Positions 17,250 through 26,049 of a stretch of DNA of 64,000 bases are shown here, in pieces. The translations under genes were made by a program, and so were the position numbers. The stretch lies in contig CAYQUO010000012.1 in NCBI GenBank assembly GCA_964420835.1, forward strand, positions 32,233-96,232, given 5' to 3'. The notes under the pieces are model-generated. The model was not told the DNA's origin. It did no database searches and saw only the letters and a list, made by a program, of their open reading frames with translations. The first letter of the stretch is position 1. The number at the start of each line of letters is the position of its first letter. The DNA comes from CAYQUO01 sp964420835 (GTDB taxonomy: Bacteria; Chloroflexota; Anaerolineae; Anaerolineales; Anaerolineaceae).

Positions 17250-18941
17250 TTATTTCTTATATAACGAGCCTATCAAGCATAGTTGAATTAATAAATTGGC
17301 GAAAAATGGAAGTCCATAAATAAAATAATTGGAGTAATTTCCACTCATCCAGAAACACAATACGGAAGAGAGGAACATTGAGAATAGAACCGCGGATATT
17401 TGGAAGAACCTCTTTTTCCTAAGTGGCTCATCCTTTGCCTTGCCCATGGCCAGACATTGGCAAAAGGGAAGGTAGGACAAGTAATGCGGCCATGAAGTGC
17501 CAAAGAGAAAAGGTGTCAAGGTAAATAACTGGGCGCCAACGAGCAAACCGTTTGTTCTATTGGAACGTTTTAACGATAAGTAGATTATGCACAGAATGGT
17601 GAACGAATACACAATTGAAACCACCACCAGTGCGCGCTGGACCATTGACTCATGGGCATTTATCCAGGTTGGTTCGATACCACTGATGTTTAAAAGACGG
17701 AATACAACAGCAGGCATCGATTGTGAACTAGAAGCCGAGAAAGGGGCCATAGCATTCCTTAAGGCTTCCAAATTGAAAGCAATCGTTCTTTCCACTCCCA
17801 GGAAAATAAACGGAACAAGAAAGTATAGGAATAGAAACAGAGAACAGAATTCGATTAAGAATTTCAATTTCTTCCGGAAAACGAAGTAGATCAAGAATAG
17901 AATGCAATAGTATTTAATTGCGACTGCCAAAGCAAGAAATAACGCCGACCATATGCGGTGCCTTGAATACAACTTGAAGGAGCCAAGGACCAATACAGCG
18001 AGCAATACACTTACCTGGCCCCATTTAAAATTGTGAATAATCGGGAAGGATAAGGAAAACACAAGAACATACAAATACAATAATCGTGTCTGATGCTGAT
18101 AAAAATCTATAGCGGGAATAACCAAAAGGGACAACATGAGAAGAACCTGGATTATTCCCCAATAAATGATTGCCATTTCCTGTGAAATTGTGCCTAAGGG
18201 ACTGAGAATGAGGGCAAAAATCGCAGAATAGAAATAACCAGGAACCGGAGAGGCAGACCAGCAAATTTGCTGGGCTTGCTTGTAATAATGCTGGGTAAAA
18301 TCACAAAATAAATACTCACAATGATCAACCGAATGAACGAATCCCGGGATCGATTTCCAGACAAGTCTATACACTACCAGAGTTAACGTTATTATCAATA
18401 ATGAAATTCCAACTGGTTTTATTGAAACCCGAATTCCCCTAACTATTCGATTTAATTGATTTATTACACCATGATAGAAGTATGTTTGTGTTCGTGGAAA
18501 AGCCATTATTATGACAATAAATTGAAAGGCCACCAACCCAGTCCAGGCGACTAATGGCGAAAGGCGGATGATTATAGAAATAGCATTCGCTGATAGGTTG
18601 CAGAAGGAATACCGGGCACAAGTGAGAAGGGTAACGGTCATACAGCAAACTGCCACCGCCCCAAGCAGGTAACGCCAGGGATGCGCAGAATTAATCAGGA
18701 TGCAGTTTAAGCCGTTGGAAATCAGATTGGATTGATTGTCTGTAAACCAGGAATAAACTGTTAAAAATAATAAATAGAAACAGAAAAGAAGGAATGCAAA
18801 AGCAATGACAAGGCGGGGAAAAGACAGGTTTAACCAAATTGCATTTGATTCCTCTGATGGTTTCCCGGAAAATATTAATAGTGCGAGAAATGCACTTATT
18901 GTGCAGATTGTTAAGTGTGTACGAATTAATTTGTTATTCAC
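17250..18941 (-). CDS. Multi-spanning GT87-like (DUF2029) glycosyltransferase
   Basis: A 563-residue polytopic protein with about 10-12 hydrophobic spans. An extracytoplasmic loop after about residue 200 contains SVDHCEYLFCDFTQHYYKQ, an acidic motif in the position used by GT-C enzymes, and later stretches (FKWGQVSVLLAVLVLG, AVAIKYYCILFL) match the GT87/DUF2029 style of polyprenyl-phosphate-mannose-dependent transferases. The likely role is to add a sugar to a lipid-linked or envelope glycan outside the membrane. Substrate unknown. It stands alone, transcribed away from the XdhC gene, with 88 bp between the two starts. Confidence 0.75.
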   Translation of the reverse strand: MNNKLIRTHLTICTISAFLALLIFSGKPSEESNAIWLNLSFPRLVIAFAFLLFCFYLLFLTVYSWFTDNQSNLISNGLNCILINSAHPWRYLLGAVAVCCMTVTLLTCARYSFCNLSANAISIIIRLSPLVAWTGLVAFQFIVIIMAFPRTQTYFYHGVINQLNRIVRGIRVSIKPVGISLLIITLTLVVYRLVWKSIPGFVHSVDHCEYLFCDFTQHYYKQAQQICWSASPVPGYFYSAIFALILSPLGTISQEMAIIYWGIIQVLLMLSLLVIPAIDFYQHQTRLLYLYVLVFSLSFPIIHNFKWGQVSVLLAVLVLGSFKLYSRHRIWSALFLALAVAIKYYCILFLIYFVFRKKLKFLIEFCSLFLFLYFLVPFIFLGVERTIAFNLEALRNAMAPFSASSSQSMPAVVFRLLNISGIEPTWINAHESMVQRALVVVSIVYSFTILCIIYLSLKRSNRTNGLLVGAQLFTLTPFLFGTSWPHYLSYLPFCQCLAMGKAKDEPLRKKRFFQISAVLFSMFLSSVLCFWMSGNYSNYFIYGLPFFANLLIQLCLIGSLYKK

Positions 18942-19029
18942 CTTGGCTCATGAATTATAACATTTGGAGTTCCCTTCCTTCTTCGGGCATAACCAAGGTA
19001 GAATCCCTTCCAGAAATTATTGGAGGTAA

Positions 19030-20130
19030 ATGATGAAATCGATTTTTGACCATATATATACAATGCTTGAAGATGGAGAGTCACTTGTGTTAGCAAGTAT
19101 ATACAGCCATTCCGGCTCAACCCCTCGATCAACAGGAGCCCGGATGATTATTAAAAATGATGGAACAATCATAGGGACGATTGGAGGCGGCCTTCTGGAA
19201 GCCCAAACAATAGAAGCAGCCAAAGAGGTGTATAGGATCAAGAAGCCATTGGTCAAACATTTTTCACTCTCGGGGAAGGATGCCTCAGAAATGGATATGA
19301 TCTGTGGAGGAGATGTTAATGTTCTTCTTGAACACATTGACCCATCGAACACCCAACAAATTGAGATTTATAAAACTGCTGCCATGATTGTTGGCTTGAT
19401 GAAAAAAGGATGGTTCATAACAGAATTGCTGGACAAAAAGGATGGGGAAATTATCCGACCTAAACGCTGTGTTATGTTTTCTGATGGGAAGATAGTAGGG
19501 GACCGTCTATTCAAATTATTGCCGGGTTCGGGGTCTCCGATCGGCTTATTCGATCATAATGAGATCACTCCAAATGAAGGTCTTGATATCGCAAGTGCCA
19601 AGGAGCCTGTGGTTGTCAGGATCGAAGAAAAACAATACCTGATAGAGCCACTTGGTATTCTGGGCACTGCATACATTTTCGGAGGGGGACATATCTCTCT
19701 ACACCTGGCTTCACTAACGAAAATGGTGGGGTTTAATACAATAGTCGTCGATGATAGGGAGGAGTTTTGCAATCGAGAACGATTCCCGGAGGTTGAAGGT
19801 TTGGTGCTGCTTCCATCATTCGAGCAAATCAAACAAAATTTGGTGATCGATCCGGATAGTTACTTAATTATTGTCACTCGAGGGCACCTGCATGATAAGA
19901 CTGTGCTCTCATATGCTTTAAAATCAAAAGCAAGATATATTGGCATGATCGGCAGTATCAAGAAGCGAGATGCAGTATATAAACAAGTAATGATAGAAGA
20001 GGGATATTCGCCTGATGTATTTAGAAAAATTCATGCCCCAATCGGGTTGGAAATTGGCGCAGAATCACCTGAAGAAATTGCAATATCAATTGTCGCAGAA
20101 TTGATCAAGGTCCGTTCAGGGAATCAATAA
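19030..20130 (+). CDS. XdhC/CoxI family protein
   Basis: A 366-residue protein with a GGAGG site before tandem ATG codons (19030 and 19033). The N-terminal XdhC/CoxI domain has SGSTPRSTGARMII, GTIGGGLLEAQ and MDMICGGDVNVLLE; the C-terminal Rossmann domain has YIFGGGHISLHLASL, TIVVDDREEFCNRERF and IGMIGSIKKRDAV. Family members bind and sulfurate molybdenum cofactor for insertion into xanthine dehydrogenase-type enzymes. No molybdenum hydroxylase gene is in the window, so its client is unknown. Confidence 0.9.
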   Translation: MMKSIFDHIYTMLEDGESLVLASIYSHSGSTPRSTGARMIIKNDGTIIGTIGGGLLEAQTIEAAKEVYRIKKPLVKHFSLSGKDASEMDMICGGDVNVLLEHIDPSNTQQIEIYKTAAMIVGLMKKGWFITELLDKKDGEIIRPKRCVMFSDGKIVGDRLFKLLPGSGSPIGLFDHNEITPNEGLDIASAKEPVVVRIEEKQYLIEPLGILGTAYIFGGGHISLHLASLTKMVGFNTIVVDDREEFCNRERFPEVEGLVLLPSFEQIKQNLVIDPDSYLIIVTRGHLHDKTVLSYALKSKARYIGMIGSIKKRDAVYKQVMIEEGYSPDVFRKIHAPIGLEIGAESPEEIAISIVAELIKVRSGNQ

Positions 20131-20399
20131 TTGGAAATTGATTTGAAATCAATAATCTATTACGATTGTATTGCAAATACAAGGTGATCGTGAATTGGGC
20201 TAGTGTATTTAGGATACTGGAGAATTGATCGAAATAGAATGGCAATTGGTTTGATATCACCCACATGAATAACAATGAAATGTAAGAAAGAGTGATGCTT
20301 CTCTCTTGGGTACAGATGAACGCAATTGCAGGATCGGGTGAATATTGTTCAAAAAAGTTATATTATTAAGAGTGACAATAGGAAAGGAAAGGGTTATTT
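20131..20399 (+). other. Gap between convergent XdhC and dcd genes
   Basis: Contains a short palindrome (ATTGATTT-G-AAATCAAT, about 20139-20155) that has no T-run and so is a poor terminator. No other gene or RNA is seen. Confidence 0.4.
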
Positions 20400-20954
20400 T
20401 TATAGTTTTGGCAGGATAATGGTTTCTTGCTTTTGATATTTTCCTTTCTTGTCAGCATAGGAAACCCGGCATTCTTCATCTGCCTCAAAAAACAGTACTT
20501 GGGCAATCCCTTCATTGGCATAAATTTTGGCCGGCAGGGGAGTTGTATTGGATATTTCCAAAGTAACATACCCCTCCCATTCGGGTTCAAATGGCGTGAC
20601 ATTGACGATGATACCGCATCTGGCGTAAGTGCTTTTACCGAGACAAATTGTCAGAACACCCCTCGGAATGCGAAAGTATTCCACAGTCCTGGCCAGTGCG
20701 AAAGAATTTGGTGGAATAACACATACATCCCCCTCATAATCAATCATCGATTTTGAGTCGAAATGTTTTGGGTCTACAATCGCAGAGAATACATTTGTAA
20801 AAATTTTAAATTCATTGGCGACTCGAATGTCATATCCGTATGATGAGACACCGTAAGATATTACACCGTCACGCACCTGTCCTGAAACATAAGGTTCAAT
20901 CATTCGATGCTCAACTGCCATTTTTGTAATCCAATGATCCGGTTTTAAACCCAT
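20400..20954 (-). CDS. dcd: dCTP deaminase
   Basis: The 184-residue length matches the Dcd family. It deaminates dCTP to dUTP (or dUMP in bifunctional versions) to feed dTMP synthesis. Signatures: YGVSSYGYDIRVANEFKIF near residue 34, SFALARTVEYFRIP, CLGKSTYARCGI, and PEWEGYVTLEISNTTPLPAKIY, which holds the catalytic Glu of the family. The C-terminal tail is short. The gene follows the capA-like gene by 21 bp and is the last of a three-gene minus-strand operon. Confidence 0.95.
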   Translation of the reverse strand: MGLKPDHWITKMAVEHRMIEPYVSGQVRDGVISYGVSSYGYDIRVANEFKIFTNVFSAIVDPKHFDSKSMIDYEGDVCVIPPNSFALARTVEYFRIPRGVLTICLGKSTYARCGIIVNVTPFEPEWEGYVTLEISNTTPLPAKIYANEGIAQVLFFEADEECRVSYADKKGKYQKQETIILPKL

Positions 20955-20975
20955 TGAAACCTCCGTTATAGTGCA

Positions 20976-22655
20976 TTAAAATTCGGAACTCCATCCGCTT
21001 GCCAGAAATACTGTTGTAAGGACTTCCTTCCTTTCATCCACTGTCATGAGGCGTGGTCGAGCCATGTCCATGAACATGATCGTTATTAACTCGGTGTTAA
21101 TGTACCTCCCCTTATAAAACACATGACGGTCTATAAATGCCTGGCGTGTGGGAAAACCAACCTTGTATTGATCGAAGAATAAATTGCCAAGACCATAGTG
21201 GAGGAATGAATTACCAACGAACTCCATTCCTTGGGGTTGGTGTGCCTGGCTGCCACTTACGATCACTGCTCCCGCTTCCGCCATACCTTGAAAATCGGCC
21301 TGGAGAAATGGGCTAATTCCATAGTCATAGTATTCCAAGTGTTGGAATGTGACTATTGGTAAATATCCTGCGGTTGACAGCTCATTGATTTGTTGATGCA
21401 TAAAATCAAAATCACATAATACGGCTCCAGGTGTGGTTTCCCCGGCTCCTGCATACCCAGGCCCTTTGGCATTGCATCCCAAAAAAGCGATATGGTTGCT
21501 GCCCAGATCCAGTTTTAAGGGTTTTCGACCATCTTCAAGATTTCTGCCTCCGCCGTAATACTTCATATTGTTATTGGTGTAAAGCTCCAGGGTATACAAC
21601 ATTGCCTCACTACCCCAATCCTGAAAATGATCTCCGGAAAGCTCAACCACGTCCGTTCCAATATCAGAAAGGAGCTCAATATATTTTGGCTTGCTGCAAA
21701 ATTGCAGGTTGTCCTCTCTGGGAAAAGGGGGAGGACAATTGATGGCGAACGGGACTTCATTGTTGATGTGGGTAATATCTGCATCGCGAAGGAAGTCTCG
21801 AATTTCCATGCCAGGATAAGTTAGGCCTTTTATTTCCATAACGCTTGCTGTTCCACGCACAAGTGCAGTCACACCTGTTATGATTACAGTGGATAGTTCA
21901 TTTGGATCACGATTGGATAATTCACCCATTTCCGAGAGATCGAAAAAAGAGCTTTGGTCAGGCAGACCGGGAACTTTGTTCTTGGGATATACCAGTGATA
22001 TGGGAAAGTTGAGTGCATAACGCCTGGCATTAAAATCTTTGTGTATTGGTGAGATCCCGTCCACAGAAATCACCTTCCATACCGGCTCAATCTTATCGAA
22101 CGGGAGGATTGCGAGCACATTTTTGTCCTTCCATGCAATGTCAGATAAAAAATGATCGTTAATTATCCGAATATTTTGTCCGTTAGGCGATCCCCAAACC
22201 TCAGAGAGGAAATCCCAAGTGTCCTTGGTCAGGTAAATCTTGTCAAATTGTGTTGTAGTTGGCTGGGTTGAGGACCAGAGACTAATAAGTTCGCTGATGG
22301 AAAGATCATCCAAAATTGTTGGAAAAGGTGCAACAACAACATAGGTCCAGTTACCGATCTCCAAATCTCCCGGTCCGGGTTGTATGACAGCGCAACCTGG
22401 AAATGTTTCAGTCGTAAGTTGATAATTATTGAATAATTTAAACTGCTGAATTATTTCATCCGGCAGAGATTTGGACAGGCAGACGAGATGCCGGGCAGAA
22501 ACAGGAACTTCGGTGGGTTGTGCTGTTACTTGAAGTGGAGTATTGAGAATGGTAGGCGAAATGCGATTTGAATTGGTGGCGCAACCAGAAAGTAATACGG
22601 ATAAAAGAAGTAATAGGGTTGAATAGCCGAATCGGCTTAATGGTTTTGCGCTCAT
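20976..22655 (-). CDS. CapA-like (PGA_cap) lipoprotein
   Basis: A 559-residue lipoprotein with lipobox LLSGCA (anchor about residue 25). Residues about 50-240 have no clear motif and look like a substrate-binding-protein-type lobe (inference). From about 250 on it resembles the poly-gamma-glutamate CapA metallophosphatase-like fold: THINNEVPFA, ELSGDHFQDWG in place of the usual NNHxxDxG, VTFQHLEYYDY, GSQAHQPQG and HYGLGNLFFDQ. Two family positions differ (NN to GD; the first His of HxH to Gln), so activity may be changed. Its start overlaps the ftcD stop by 4 bp. Confidence 0.8.
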   Translation of the reverse strand: MSAKPLSRFGYSTLLLLLSVLLSGCATNSNRISPTILNTPLQVTAQPTEVPVSARHLVCLSKSLPDEIIQQFKLFNNYQLTTETFPGCAVIQPGPGDLEIGNWTYVVVAPFPTILDDLSISELISLWSSTQPTTTQFDKIYLTKDTWDFLSEVWGSPNGQNIRIINDHFLSDIAWKDKNVLAILPFDKIEPVWKVISVDGISPIHKDFNARRYALNFPISLVYPKNKVPGLPDQSSFFDLSEMGELSNRDPNELSTVIITGVTALVRGTASVMEIKGLTYPGMEIRDFLRDADITHINNEVPFAINCPPPFPREDNLQFCSKPKYIELLSDIGTDVVELSGDHFQDWGSEAMLYTLELYTNNNMKYYGGGRNLEDGRKPLKLDLGSNHIAFLGCNAKGPGYAGAGETTPGAVLCDFDFMHQQINELSTAGYLPIVTFQHLEYYDYGISPFLQADFQGMAEAGAVIVSGSQAHQPQGMEFVGNSFLHYGLGNLFFDQYKVGFPTRQAFIDRHVFYKGRYINTELITIMFMDMARPRLMTVDERKEVLTTVFLASGWSSEF

Positions 22656-24208
22656 TTGGCAAGGATATTATCCTGTCTCCTTGCTTCAAGAGATAAAGCC
22701 ATTTGTTTCTTTAACTCTCCCGTTTTTATTTCAAGTTGAGTAATCATCGAATCAAACTTATCCATTGATTCCCTTCGCTTTTCCAGGTCAAGATTAAGCC
22801 TTGAATTCGTTAAGGAAACCTGAATGGTGGAATTCGCCAGGTTAAAAGCGGCTGCGGCATCACCAATTAGAGAAAGTGGACATTTTCGAAGAACGTCCAA
22901 TGCAAGTTCCATAATTAAGAATGATTTCTCGGCAATTTTTAATGGGATTTCGATAATCGGCGAGGTTTCAGGAGAATTAATTTGTAATACATTGTTTGAT
23001 GTCTGTTTCTTCAGCTTCACTTCTTTTTTGGTCCTCAGCCATTCCTTAAATGCCTCTGCATCATCGTTTGCCAATGTTGACATTTTGGTCATTAATTCAG
23101 TTCCGGAAAGAATCCATTTATCGGCTTGTGCTTTAATGGTTTTATCCGATTTTCTATTGCTGATCTTCCCGATCTTTATGATCAGTGCAGCCGCAAAGGC
23201 TGCACTGATAGCAGCTGCATATTCTCCGGCGGGAACTGGCATTTCTGATGCGATCTGGTTGATCAATGTTGCTGTTTGAAGAATAGGGTCTGGAAAAAGT
23301 GGCTTGGACAATACAGCAAAGATTCGATTCTCCAGAATTTGCCGGGAACTAAAAATATCCAAGTACAGGTGCTTTGATCCTGCATCTATGATGGCATCTT
23401 GGGGAATTAAACCGACCAATTCCGCATGGTCGATTCTCGTTCCAATTTGGTCGGTAATAGTTTTTATTCCATCGATCACCTTTGATGGGGGGGTCTGGAA
23501 ATGATTCGTTAAATTCATCGAGACTTGCGCCATGCCTTGAACGAGCAAGCCAATTGCTTTCACATGGGGCAACCCGCCAGACGACTGTCGAATTCTACGG
23601 GCAATATATTTGGCAACCTCAATGTCATTGGTCGATAAATAAACATTAAAGGCAATAAGAGGTAGGCGTGCCCCGATTACCGTTGCTCCGGCTTTTCCCA
23701 GCCTGGTGGGTCCATAATCCGGGTGACGGTCAGGATTTATCGAAATTTCCTTTTTTAGAACTTCATATTGGCCTCGTCTTATGTTCTCAAGATTTTTCCG
23801 TTCTGGCCTCTTTGCTGCAAACTCATAAAGATAAACCGGAAGTTCCAGCTCATCGGCGACCTTTTGTGCCAGGCGATCTGCAATCTGGATACATTCATCC
23901 ATGTCAATTCCCTGTATTGGGATGATGGGCACCACATCGGCTGCTCCTATTCTAGGATGTTGGCCCACATGGTGGTTCATATCGATTAACTCGCCCGCAA
24001 TTTTTATACAATTGAACGCTGCGGTTTCAACTGCCCTGGGAGAACCAATAAAGGTTATAACCGTTCGGTTATGGTCGATGTCTGAATGTCGATCTAAAAT
24101 GTAAACACCCGGTACGCTGGAAATGCTAGTTTCAATTGCAGATATAACTTTATGTTCTCCTGCCACAGAGAAATTCGGCACACATTCAACGATTGGAATA
24201 GATTTCAT
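22652..24208 (-). CDS. ftcD: Glutamate formimidoyltransferase / formimidoyl-THF cyclodeaminase
   Basis: A 518-residue fusion like animal FTCD. Residues 1-300 are the transferase: VECVPNFSVAG, DIDHNRTVITFIGSP, DMNHHVGQHPRIGAADVVPIIP (with the conserved histidines near 79-84) and KAIGLLVQGMAQVSMNLTN. Residues about 325-518 are the helical cyclodeaminase with VPAGEYAAAISAAFAAAL and CPLSLIGDAAAAFNLANS. Together they move the formimino group from formiminoglutamate to THF and release ammonia, giving methenyl-THF. No other hut gene is nearby. The gene is first in a minus-strand operon with the CapA-like lipoprotein and dcd. Confidence 0.95.
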   Translation of the reverse strand: MKSIPIVECVPNFSVAGEHKVISAIETSISSVPGVYILDRHSDIDHNRTVITFIGSPRAVETAAFNCIKIAGELIDMNHHVGQHPRIGAADVVPIIPIQGIDMDECIQIADRLAQKVADELELPVYLYEFAAKRPERKNLENIRRGQYEVLKKEISINPDRHPDYGPTRLGKAGATVIGARLPLIAFNVYLSTNDIEVAKYIARRIRQSSGGLPHVKAIGLLVQGMAQVSMNLTNHFQTPPSKVIDGIKTITDQIGTRIDHAELVGLIPQDAIIDAGSKHLYLDIFSSRQILENRIFAVLSKPLFPDPILQTATLINQIASEMPVPAGEYAAAISAAFAAALIIKIGKISNRKSDKTIKAQADKWILSGTELMTKMSTLANDDAEAFKEWLRTKKEVKLKKQTSNNVLQINSPETSPIIEIPLKIAEKSFLIMELALDVLRKCPLSLIGDAAAAFNLANSTIQVSLTNSRLNLDLEKRRESMDKFDSMITQLEIKTGELKKQMALSLEARRQDNILAK

Positions 24209-24328
24209 AAACCCTCGATGAGCAATTGGGATATTATAATCTCAACAACAGCCTCATTTGGCTCATGCCTTTTATTGAAATTATGGACTCGGGTTGCTCT
24301 TCTTGGTTTTGTATGCGTGGAGGTTGCC

Positions 24329-25036
24329 ATGTGCGGAAGATTTACTTTAACAATAGATCCTTACGATCTTCGAGAACGCCTTGACCTTGGAGATATTCCA
24401 CAGGACATGCAACCACGCTACAACATCTCTCCAGGAGAACTGGTGCCAGTAGTGAACGATGGGATAACCCGAAATGTCCATTACATGTCCTGGGGCTTGG
24501 TTCCACATTGGTCAAAAGACAGAACCATTGGATATAAGATGATCAATGCCAGATCTGAAACATTGTCTGAAAAACCGGCATTTCGGGCATCCTTTGCAAA
24601 CAAGCGATGTCTGATACTTGCGGACGGTTTTTATGAATGGAAAAAACCGGTGAGGAGTATGAATCAATCGATCCCTTATTATGTAAGGTTGGTTGCCAAC
24701 CAGCCATTTGCTTTTGCCGGTATTTGGGATCGCTGGAAGACGCAGGAAGGAGCTGACTTTTTATCATGTTCGATTATTACTTGCAGGGCAAATAATTATC
24801 TACAACCAATTCACGAAAGAATGCCATTAATCCTCGAAAAGAGCCAAATGGAATTATGGATCAACCATGATGCTCCAATGAATGAATTGAACAGGTTGAT
24901 GTCACCTTTGGATGATGCAAAATTGATCGCATATCCTGTTTCTACGATTGTCAACCGTCCAGGGAACAACTCCCCGGATTGTATCGTTCCAACAAGAGAT
25001 CGATTCTGGGTGCATCCAAATCATCTCTTAGAATAA
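24329..25036 (+). CDS. SOS response-associated peptidase family protein (SRAP/HMCES, YedK-like)
   Basis: The open frame begins upstream at 24152, but the true start is the ATG at 24329, which has TGGAGG 6 bp before it and leaves the catalytic Cys2 next to the initiator Met (MCGRFTL). The 235-residue product has N73 (INARSET), E103 (GFYEWKK) and H162 (IHERMP), the residues used by YedK/HMCES to form a thiazolidine crosslink with abasic sites in single-stranded DNA. It protects abasic sites near replication forks. It is transcribed divergently from ftcD with 120 bp between the starts. Confidence 0.95.
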   Translation: MCGRFTLTIDPYDLRERLDLGDIPQDMQPRYNISPGELVPVVNDGITRNVHYMSWGLVPHWSKDRTIGYKMINARSETLSEKPAFRASFANKRCLILADGFYEWKKPVRSMNQSIPYYVRLVANQPFAFAGIWDRWKTQEGADFLSCSIITCRANNYLQPIHERMPLILEKSQMELWINHDAPMNELNRLMSPLDDAKLIAYPVSTIVNRPGNNSPDCIVPTRDRFWVHPNHLLE

Positions 25037-25082
25037 TTTATAGGAAAAAATATGGAAATGGATAATTCCTATTACGGCATGG

Positions 25083-25088
25083 TAAAAT
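25083..25088 (+). promoter_or_regulatory. -10 box for tRNA-Arg
   Basis: TAAAAT preceded by ATGG, 19 bp before the tRNA; TGGATA lies 18 bp upstream as a weak -35. Confidence 0.3.
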
Positions 25089-25107
25089 GGTTGGCATTGA
25101 GTCCCAA

Positions 25108-25179
25108 GCCCGTATAGCTCAATGGATAGAGCGTTGGCCTCCGGAGCCAAAAATTAGGGTTCGAATCCCTATACGGGTA
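25108..25179 (+). tRNA. tRNA-Arg (anticodon CCG)
   Basis: Cloverleaf: acceptor GCCCGUA/UACGGGU (first pair G-U), D stem GCUC/GAGC, anticodon stem UUGGC/GCCAA with loop CUCCGGA, variable loop AAAU, T arm UAGGG/CCCUA with UUCGAAU. Anticodon CCG reads CGG. CCA is not encoded. Confidence 0.95.
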
Positions 25180-25187
25180 CACATGGG

Positions 25188-25222
25188 TCAGGATCCAATT
25201 GATTTTTGGGTCCTGAATTTTT
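25188..25222 (+). terminator. Terminator after tRNA-Arg
   Basis: TCAGGATCC pairs with GGGTCCTGA (one U-G pair) around an AT-rich loop and is followed by ATTTTT. It begins 9 bp after the tRNA. Confidence 0.75.
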
Positions 25223-25224
25223 AA

Positions 25225-25253
25225 TTACTTATTTCAACTCAAAACCTTATAAT
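25225..25253 (+). promoter_or_regulatory. Promoter for the zinc metallopeptidase gene
   Basis: TTACTT, 17 bp, TATAAT (25248-25253), just after the tRNA-Arg terminator and 41 bp before the start codon. Confidence 0.45.
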
Positions 25254-25294
25254 GCTCGTATATCGCGACAGGGAAATGAAAGGAGATCTTACTT

Positions 25295-25993
25295 ATGGGT
25301 GGTGGTTATTTTCTATACATTCTTTTTGGTCTTCCAGCCTTATTATTTGGATTATGGGCGCAATATAAAGTTCAAACAACCTACACCAAATATTCGAAAG
25401 TACGCAGCTACCTGGGGTTGACGGGTGCAGAAATCGGAAGAAGGATGTTGGACGCAAATGGCTTAGGAATGATTCATATCGAGGAAGTTCCTGGCACCCT
25501 CACCGACCATTATGATCCATCCAAAAAGATGCTAAGGCTTAGTCCGCAGGTAGCAAGGGCAAACAGCCTGGCGGCAGCTGGTGTTGCGGCTCACGAGGCT
25601 GGACACGCACTGCAAGATTCAACAGGTTACGCCCCATTAAAAATTCGCTCATTCATGGTCCCAACTGTTCAGATTGGGAGTTGGCTGGGGCCAATCCTAT
25701 TCATGGTGGGATTATTGATGTCATCGGTTTTTGGCACCCAGTTGGCTTGGTTTGGGCTTCTATTATTTTCTGCCACTACTCTATTTGCCCTGGTAACTTT
25801 GCCTGTAGAACTAGATGCCACACAGAGGGCAAAGGTCTGGCTGGCAAATTCGGGAACAATCCGTCAGGAAGAAATGATCGGAGTAAGTAAAGTGCTTGAT
25901 GCAGCTGCTTTGACCTATGTTGCAGCAGCGGCCCAATCAATAAGCACGATTCTGTATTATGCGTTTCTTCTTCTAGGGCGACGGGATGATTAA
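25295..25993 (+). CDS. YugP-like membrane zinc metallopeptidase
   Basis: A 232-residue protein of the neutral zinc metallopeptidase family (Zn_peptidase_2, B. subtilis YugP). It has an N-terminal span (about 5-22), the zinc site H100-E101-x-x-H104 in AAHEAGHALQDSTGY, two spans at about 127-165, and a C-terminal hydrophobic segment at about 200-225. VPGTLTDHYDPSKKMLRLS before the active site is typical of the family. The substrate is not known; members are thought to act in membrane protein quality control. AGGAGA lies 12 bp before the ATG. A separate promoter and the tRNA-Arg terminator make it an independent unit. Confidence 0.9.
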   Translation: MGGGYFLYILFGLPALLFGLWAQYKVQTTYTKYSKVRSYLGLTGAEIGRRMLDANGLGMIHIEEVPGTLTDHYDPSKKMLRLSPQVARANSLAAAGVAAHEAGHALQDSTGYAPLKIRSFMVPTVQIGSWLGPILFMVGLLMSSVFGTQLAWFGLLLFSATTLFALVTLPVELDATQRAKVWLANSGTIRQEEMIGVSKVLDAAALTYVAAAAQSISTILYYAFLLLGRRDD

Positions 25994-26049
25994 TAAGTTT
26001 CAAAATAGTATTGAATTGCCTTCTAATAACCATTTTGAACAAATCAATC

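Noticed and set aside
20139..20155. Palindrome ATTGATTT-G-AAATCAAT as terminator
   Set aside because: No T-run on either side and weak AT pairing; could be chance in AT-rich DNA.
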